From: Gammaproteobacteria bacterium
GTDB taxonomy: Bacteria > Pseudomonadota > Gammaproteobacteria > GCA-001735895
DNA length: 9,097 nucleotides
NCBI GenBank assembly: GCA_003645435.1
Contig: QNFD01000089.1
Location: 1-9,097 of the forward strand
Reading direction: 5' to 3'
Below the pieces are notes generated by a model. It saw only the letters and a list, made by a program, of their open reading frames with translations, ran no database searches and was not told where the DNA came from. Shown here one piece after another: positions 6,469 to 9,097 of this stretch (positions within the stretch are counted from its first letter, which is position 1; every line of letters starts with the position of its first letter). The position numbers and the translations under genes were made by a program.

Positions 6469-8172
6469 TTAGGTCCTCCCCGGAGGACGCAACTTTAACA
6501 GACGCATCCGATTTACAACAGCCACAAGTTCCTGTAGGCGTGGCATTGCCAGATTCCCAATCGGATAAGGCGTAATCAAATCGAATCCCTGTTGTTCCAG
6601 TTTCTCGATCTCGTATCGCAAAGATGAGACAAGATCATATTCTCGGGCTGATTTATTTTGATTGAAATGATCGATCAAATAACCAATGGATAGTAACTGG
6701 GCCGTATCTACCAGTTGTTCGAGTGCCTGCAGGGACACTTCTTCTTCACCATATTGCAGTAGGCGCGTCCCAAAAGCTTTTATTTTCGATTTGCCGGTTT
6801 TTGCGAGCGGGGACAGGCAATCGGCTTGTGGAATTCTAGCCGTTTGCCGGGCAATTTCGGGATAATCCAGTTCGGGCTCTGGAACACTGGCTGCCAGTTC
6901 CCCGGCCTGTTGTGTCCTGTCGCAGGGCTGATAACTTTCCATCATAACAACCCGATCCGCGACTGAAAAATAATCTCCTGAACCACCCATGACCATGATT
7001 ATCGAGACCCCTTGCGTATCCTTTAACTGACAAATTCTCTGCAATAAGGGCGTAATCGGTTCGCTGGATTTGGGTACCAGCGATTGCATACGCGCATCAC
7101 GAATCAAAAAATTGGTCGCCGAGGTATCTTCATCGATTAACAGGGTTTTCGAGCCAGCCGAGATTGCCTCTATGATGCTTGCCGCCTGTGAGCTGCTTCC
7201 ACTGGCATTGTTGGTAGTAAAAAATTCGCAGTCCTCGCCCCTGGGCAAATTTTGAATGAAGGGCCGGATATCGACACCTGCTATCGCACGGCCGTCTTCG
7301 GCTCGCAATTTGAAGCAACTGGCGTCGCTAACCACCCATTCTCGGCCGTCACCTGGAATATGGTTGTAAACGCCCTGCTCTATAGCGCGTAACAGGGTTG
7401 ATTTCCCATGGAATCCACCACCGACAATTAGATTGATGCCAACAGGAAAAGCCAGACCACGTATCGCCGGCCCATGTTTTCGTGTCAACTCACAGGCCAA
7501 CGCATTAGGTACGATAAGCTTGATAGCATCATCCAGCGCGCGATCATCGACACCGCTTCGACGTGCAAGCTTAGAGCCATCAGCGGCAAACGCTATCAGA
7601 TTATTGTCGGCGAGTTGGGCACGCAGATGTTGCTGATCTTCGATACAGTTAACATGTTGAACGACATGGTCTAGATTACTCGCAGCCTCTAATAAAGCCG
7701 ACCCGACTATTTCCGGCAATATCGAAATCAACATGACTTGTGCATGATCCGCATCGATCCTGCGATTTTTCGCCGGCAACCCAATTTGGAATCGAACTTC
7801 GAGCGAGGGCGTTTTAATCAACACGGTACTGCGACGCAGGACCTGTTGACCATAGCTTGCAATATTAAACTCACCGCTACGGCCCGAACCCCGCTTTTCC
7901 CTGACCAGTGATTTTATCGCAGCGGCAAAACGGCGGCCGAGATAGTCTTCCAGGGCAATGCGGCGAATTGAATTGTCGTACAGATAATCCGGCAGGCCGG
8001 TAGAGGCTAGCGGCAAAACGACACGGCAACGAGAAGGCTCGGCAAATGGGTCGCCCTGTACGTGATCGATATGCAATCGAAAATCGGCAAACCGGAATTC
8101 GCCCTGTAATCGCTTATAGGACTTATAACCCTGCCCGTCGATCCGGGTTAACAAGTTTTTTAGATTCTGCAT
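6469..8172 (-). CDS. ABC-class ATPase of the PF09818 / COG3044 family
   Basis: This 567-residue soluble P-loop ATPase belongs to the little-studied 'predicted ATPase of the ABC class' family. It is not a transporter subunit: there is no membrane domain and the nucleotide-binding core sits mid-protein. The N-terminal domain opens with IDGQGYKSYKRLQGEF (11-26) and HIDHVQGDPFAEPSR (34-48), both typical of the family. The ATPase core has Walker A GGGFHGKST (251-259, K257), an ABC-signature-like ASGSSSQ (323-329), Walker B LLIDEDTSATN (344-354; acidic residues D347, E348, D349) and VMGGSGDYFSVADRVVMM, the conserved segment after Walker B. The C-terminal third is helical. From memory, a trypanosome mitochondrial RNA-editing protein (MRB1590) has a related ATPase, hinting at nucleic acid binding. 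Start and length match the family. It is followed directly by DUF1840. The cellular role is unknown. Confidence 0.92.
   Translation of the reverse strand: MQNLKNLLTRIDGQGYKSYKRLQGEFRFADFRLHIDHVQGDPFAEPSRCRVVLPLASTGLPDYLYDNSIRRIALEDYLGRRFAAAIKSLVREKRGSGRSGEFNIASYGQQVLRRSTVLIKTPSLEVRFQIGLPAKNRRIDADHAQVMLISILPEIVGSALLEAASNLDHVVQHVNCIEDQQHLRAQLADNNLIAFAADGSKLARRSGVDDRALDDAIKLIVPNALACELTRKHGPAIRGLAFPVGINLIVGGGFHGKSTLLRAIEQGVYNHIPGDGREWVVSDASCFKLRAEDGRAIAGVDIRPFIQNLPRGEDCEFFTTNNASGSSSQAASIIEAISAGSKTLLIDEDTSATNFLIRDARMQSLVPKSSEPITPLLQRICQLKDTQGVSIIMVMGGSGDYFSVADRVVMMESYQPCDRTQQAGELAASVPEPELDYPEIARQTARIPQADCLSPLAKTGKSKIKAFGTRLLQYGEEEVSLQALEQLVDTAQLLSIGYLIDHFNQNKSAREYDLVSSLRYEIEKLEQQGFDLITPYPIGNLAMPRLQELVAVVNRMRLLKLRPPGRT
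6475..6481 (-). promoter_or_regulatory. Strong ribosome-binding site of the DUF1840 gene
   Basis: GGGGAGG on the minus strand, with GGAGG placed 7 nt before the ATG at 6465-6467. It lies inside the last codons of the ATPase gene (the region coding for PPGRT). It is the strongest ribosome-binding site in the window, so the small protein may be made in excess over the ATPase. Confidence 0.8.
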
Positions 8173-8186
8173 GATATTCAGACAGG

Positions 8187-8192
8187 ATTATA
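8187..8192 (-). promoter_or_regulatory. Consensus -10 element immediately upstream of the ATPase gene
   Basis: A perfect TATAAT on the minus strand, whose downstream edge is 14 nt from the ATG at 8170-8172. Initiation 6-7 nt after it would give a leader of only about 8 nt, too short for a normal Shine-Dalgarno, and none is visible. The best -35 at 16-17 nt spacing is poor (TGCTAA or CTGCTA). It may therefore be a promoter of a near-leaderless mRNA, or a chance match. Confidence 0.4.
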
Positions 8193-8333
8193 CGCAAACC
8201 TCGCGTCATTAGCAGTCTGTCGGACTCAGGGAATCGTAGCGAGGATGGTGGGAGAGTAAGCTGGATCGGGGTGTGGGTCGCGTAGCCCGGGCCAAAGTAT
8301 TCGCTTCGCTCATGGGCCGGCTCTAACTGTCTA

Positions 8334-8498
8334 TGAGGGTGTCGTAAAAGGTTGGATTGTGTTTCCTGGCAAGGCGAAAATGCGCGCAGAAGCGCAGTTT
8401 ACACGAAGTAAATGAGCATTCGAGCACATTTTCACCAACAGTAGGCGCTTTAGGCGACGCGGCCAGCGGGCGCAAGACGACTTTTTACGATACCCTCA
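8334..8498. mobile_element. 165-bp MITE-like element with TA target duplication
   Basis: The ends are terminal inverted repeats: TGAGGGTGTCGTAAAA (8334-8349) and the complement of TGAGGGTATCGTAAAA (8483-8498), differing at one of 16 positions. Both ends are flanked by TA (8332-8333, 8499-8500), as produced by IS630/Tc1-mariner-type transposition. The interior folds into nested stems: GGCGAAAATGCGC (8373-8385) pairs imperfectly with the GCACATTTTCACC arm (8424-8436), and TTTAC (8398-8402) pairs with GTAAA (8408-8412). It encodes no transposase, so it would have been mobilised in trans by an enzyme not seen here. Family assignment is inferred from the TA flanks. Confidence 0.72.
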
Positions 8499-8521
8499 TA
8501 TCGGCAATGGATCAGAAGCTA

Positions 8522-9022
8522 TTACACACATTGATATTGAATCAGGTGGAAATCAGCGTAATCCACCTCTTTACCAAGACTGATATAACCAGCGCCAAAC
8601 AGGCTTAGTTCTTCTCGACGCAGAAAAATCTCCTGGCCTTCCATGGTTTTAACGAAAGTCCCGTTAGTACTTTGATCGGTAATAATAAATTTTCCACGTC
8701 GGTGTTCAATTTTTGAATGGTGACGGGAAATTAGCTCGCCATTTATGATGAGTTCGCAATCACCACCGCGTCCAAGAATATAAGAAGTAGTCGAATTAGG
8801 AATAGTATATTCATTGTCTTCATAAGTAAGGATTATGGCATTCGCGGTATGATGCTTGCCGGGATTGGTAAAACTGCTCCTGGCCGCCAAATTGGTCATA
8901 TCCTCTTCTTCTTCCCACACATACATATAGACATCTAGCGGCTCTTCCCGACCTTTAACCCGCAATCGGTCGAAAGGACGTACATTGTTAGTCAGTTCAG
9001 TTTCCTTCAACATAAACGCCAT
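8522..9022 (-). CDS. FHA-domain protein with remnant of a class III nucleotide cyclase domain (5' part probably missing)
   Basis: From the ATG at 9020-9022 this reads 166 residues. The C-terminal half is a forkhead-associated domain, which binds phosphothreonine peptides. It has GR at 84-85, SRHHSKI (99-105) with the phosphate-contacting S99, R100 and the conserved H102, and NGT (120-122). The N-terminal part, RPFDRLRVKGREEPLDVY (15-32) followed by an acidic linker, resembles the closing strands of class III adenylate/guanylate cyclase domains, where a 'KG...P..VY' motif ends the domain. The reading frame stays open upstream of the ATG to the window end, and its first upstream residues (QILCTKE) also fit a cyclase. 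I therefore think the annotated ATG is internal and the real gene is a longer cyclase-FHA protein, broken here by the terminal palindrome. The sequence is AT-richer (about 40% GC in sampled stretches) than its neighbours. Confidence 0.8.
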   Translation of the reverse strand: MAFMLKETELTNNVRPFDRLRVKGREEPLDVYMYVWEEEEDMTNLAARSSFTNPGKHHTANAIILTYEDNEYTIPNSTTSYILGRGGDCELIINGELISRHHSKIEHRRGKFIITDQSTNGTFVKTMEGQEIFLRREELSLFGAGYISLGKEVDYADFHLIQYQCV

Positions 9023-9097
9023 TTCCTTGGTACAAAGGATTTGGCGTTTATGTTGAAGGATACTGAACTGACCAACAATGTACGTCCTTTCGACCGA
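8966..9097. repeat. Long inverted repeat (palindrome) reaching the window end
   Basis: Arms 8966-9021 and 9042-9097 are reverse complements at 54 of 56 positions (mismatches at 8990/9073 and 9002/9061). The 20-nt centre is itself partly symmetric on the same axis, so the whole 132 bp is one palindrome without an indel, with 61 of 66 pairs matching. The left arm is the 5' coding part of the FHA gene; the right arm would code for almost the same peptide on the plus strand. Pairing runs to the last base of the window, so the true extent is unknown. It may be a fold-back assembly artefact or a real inverted duplication. Confidence 0.9.

Larger units (their letters stand above)
8173..8521. other. 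Repeat-rich intergenic region between the FHA and ATPase genes
   Basis: These 349 nt contain no credible gene. The part next to the ATPase holds its likely promoter. Positions 8281-8321 hold an imperfect palindrome, with AGCCCGGGCCA (8284-8294) against TGGGCCGGCT (8312-8321), around a GCTTCGC-containing loop that resembles a decayed dispersed repeat. Positions 8334-8498 are a MITE-like element. The plus-strand reading frame across 8357-8608 lies partly inside this element and partly antisense to the FHA gene, and I do not regard it as a gene. Confidence 0.6.

Noticed and set aside
8357..8608. Plus-strand 83-codon open frame
   Set aside because: Its first half is MITE sequence and its second half is antisense to the FHA gene; no ribosome-binding site or domain supports it.
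1..9097. CRISPR arrays, tRNA or rRNA genes, toxin-antitoxin pairs or phage-defence genes
   Set aside because: I found no regularly spaced direct repeats, no tRNA-like or rRNA sequence, and no cas, toxin or phage genes; the repeats present are inverted, not arrayed.

Overview
The window looks like a piece of a gammaproteobacterial chromosome of roughly 50% GC. The reasons are a DUF1840 gene, a PF09818/COG3044-type ATPase, a Liv-type ABC importer operon and short palindromic or MITE-like repeats of the kind scattered through gammaproteobacterial genomes. Genus cannot be told from the sequence. There are nine recognisable genes; the first is cut by the window edge and the last appears to have lost its 5' part.

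Layout. (1) 1-3685, minus strand: a branched-chain-amino-acid-type (HAAT/Liv) ABC importer, transcribed right to left as periplasmic binding protein, LivH permease, LivM permease and LivG ATPase, the last running off the window. A good sigma70-type promoter (3731-3759) lies just upstream. (2) 3947-5895, plus strand and divergent from the importer: a divergent pyrroline-5-carboxylate-reductase-like oxidoreductase, then a complete zinc-dependent histone-deacetylase-family amidohydrolase. (3) 5896-6167: a convergent intergenic region with a perfect 23-bp inverted repeat, bracketed by short ends that match a MITE found further on. (4) 6168-8172, minus strand: an unusual 'ABC class' ATPase (PF09818) tightly coupled to a DUF1840 protein. 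(5) 8173-8521: a repeat-rich gap with a -10 element almost on top of the ATPase start, a decayed palindrome and a 165-bp MITE with TA flanks. (6) 8522 to the end, minus strand: an FHA-domain protein whose N-terminus resembles the tail of a class III nucleotide cyclase. Its 5' part runs into a 132-bp palindrome that occupies the end of the window.

How they may work together. The importer and the two divergent enzymes may form one uptake-and-catabolism locus: import of an amino-acid-like or acylated amine compound, deacylation by the HDAC-like enzyme, and reduction of an imine by the P5C-reductase-like enzyme. This is inferred only from gene order and family chemistry. The ATPase/DUF1840 pair is clearly an operon but has no assignable pathway. 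The FHA protein suggests phosphothreonine-dependent signalling joined to cyclic nucleotide synthesis. The points most worth checking are the terminal palindrome, the family of shared MITE ends, and the ATPase/DUF1840 and HDAC/P5CR-like associations.
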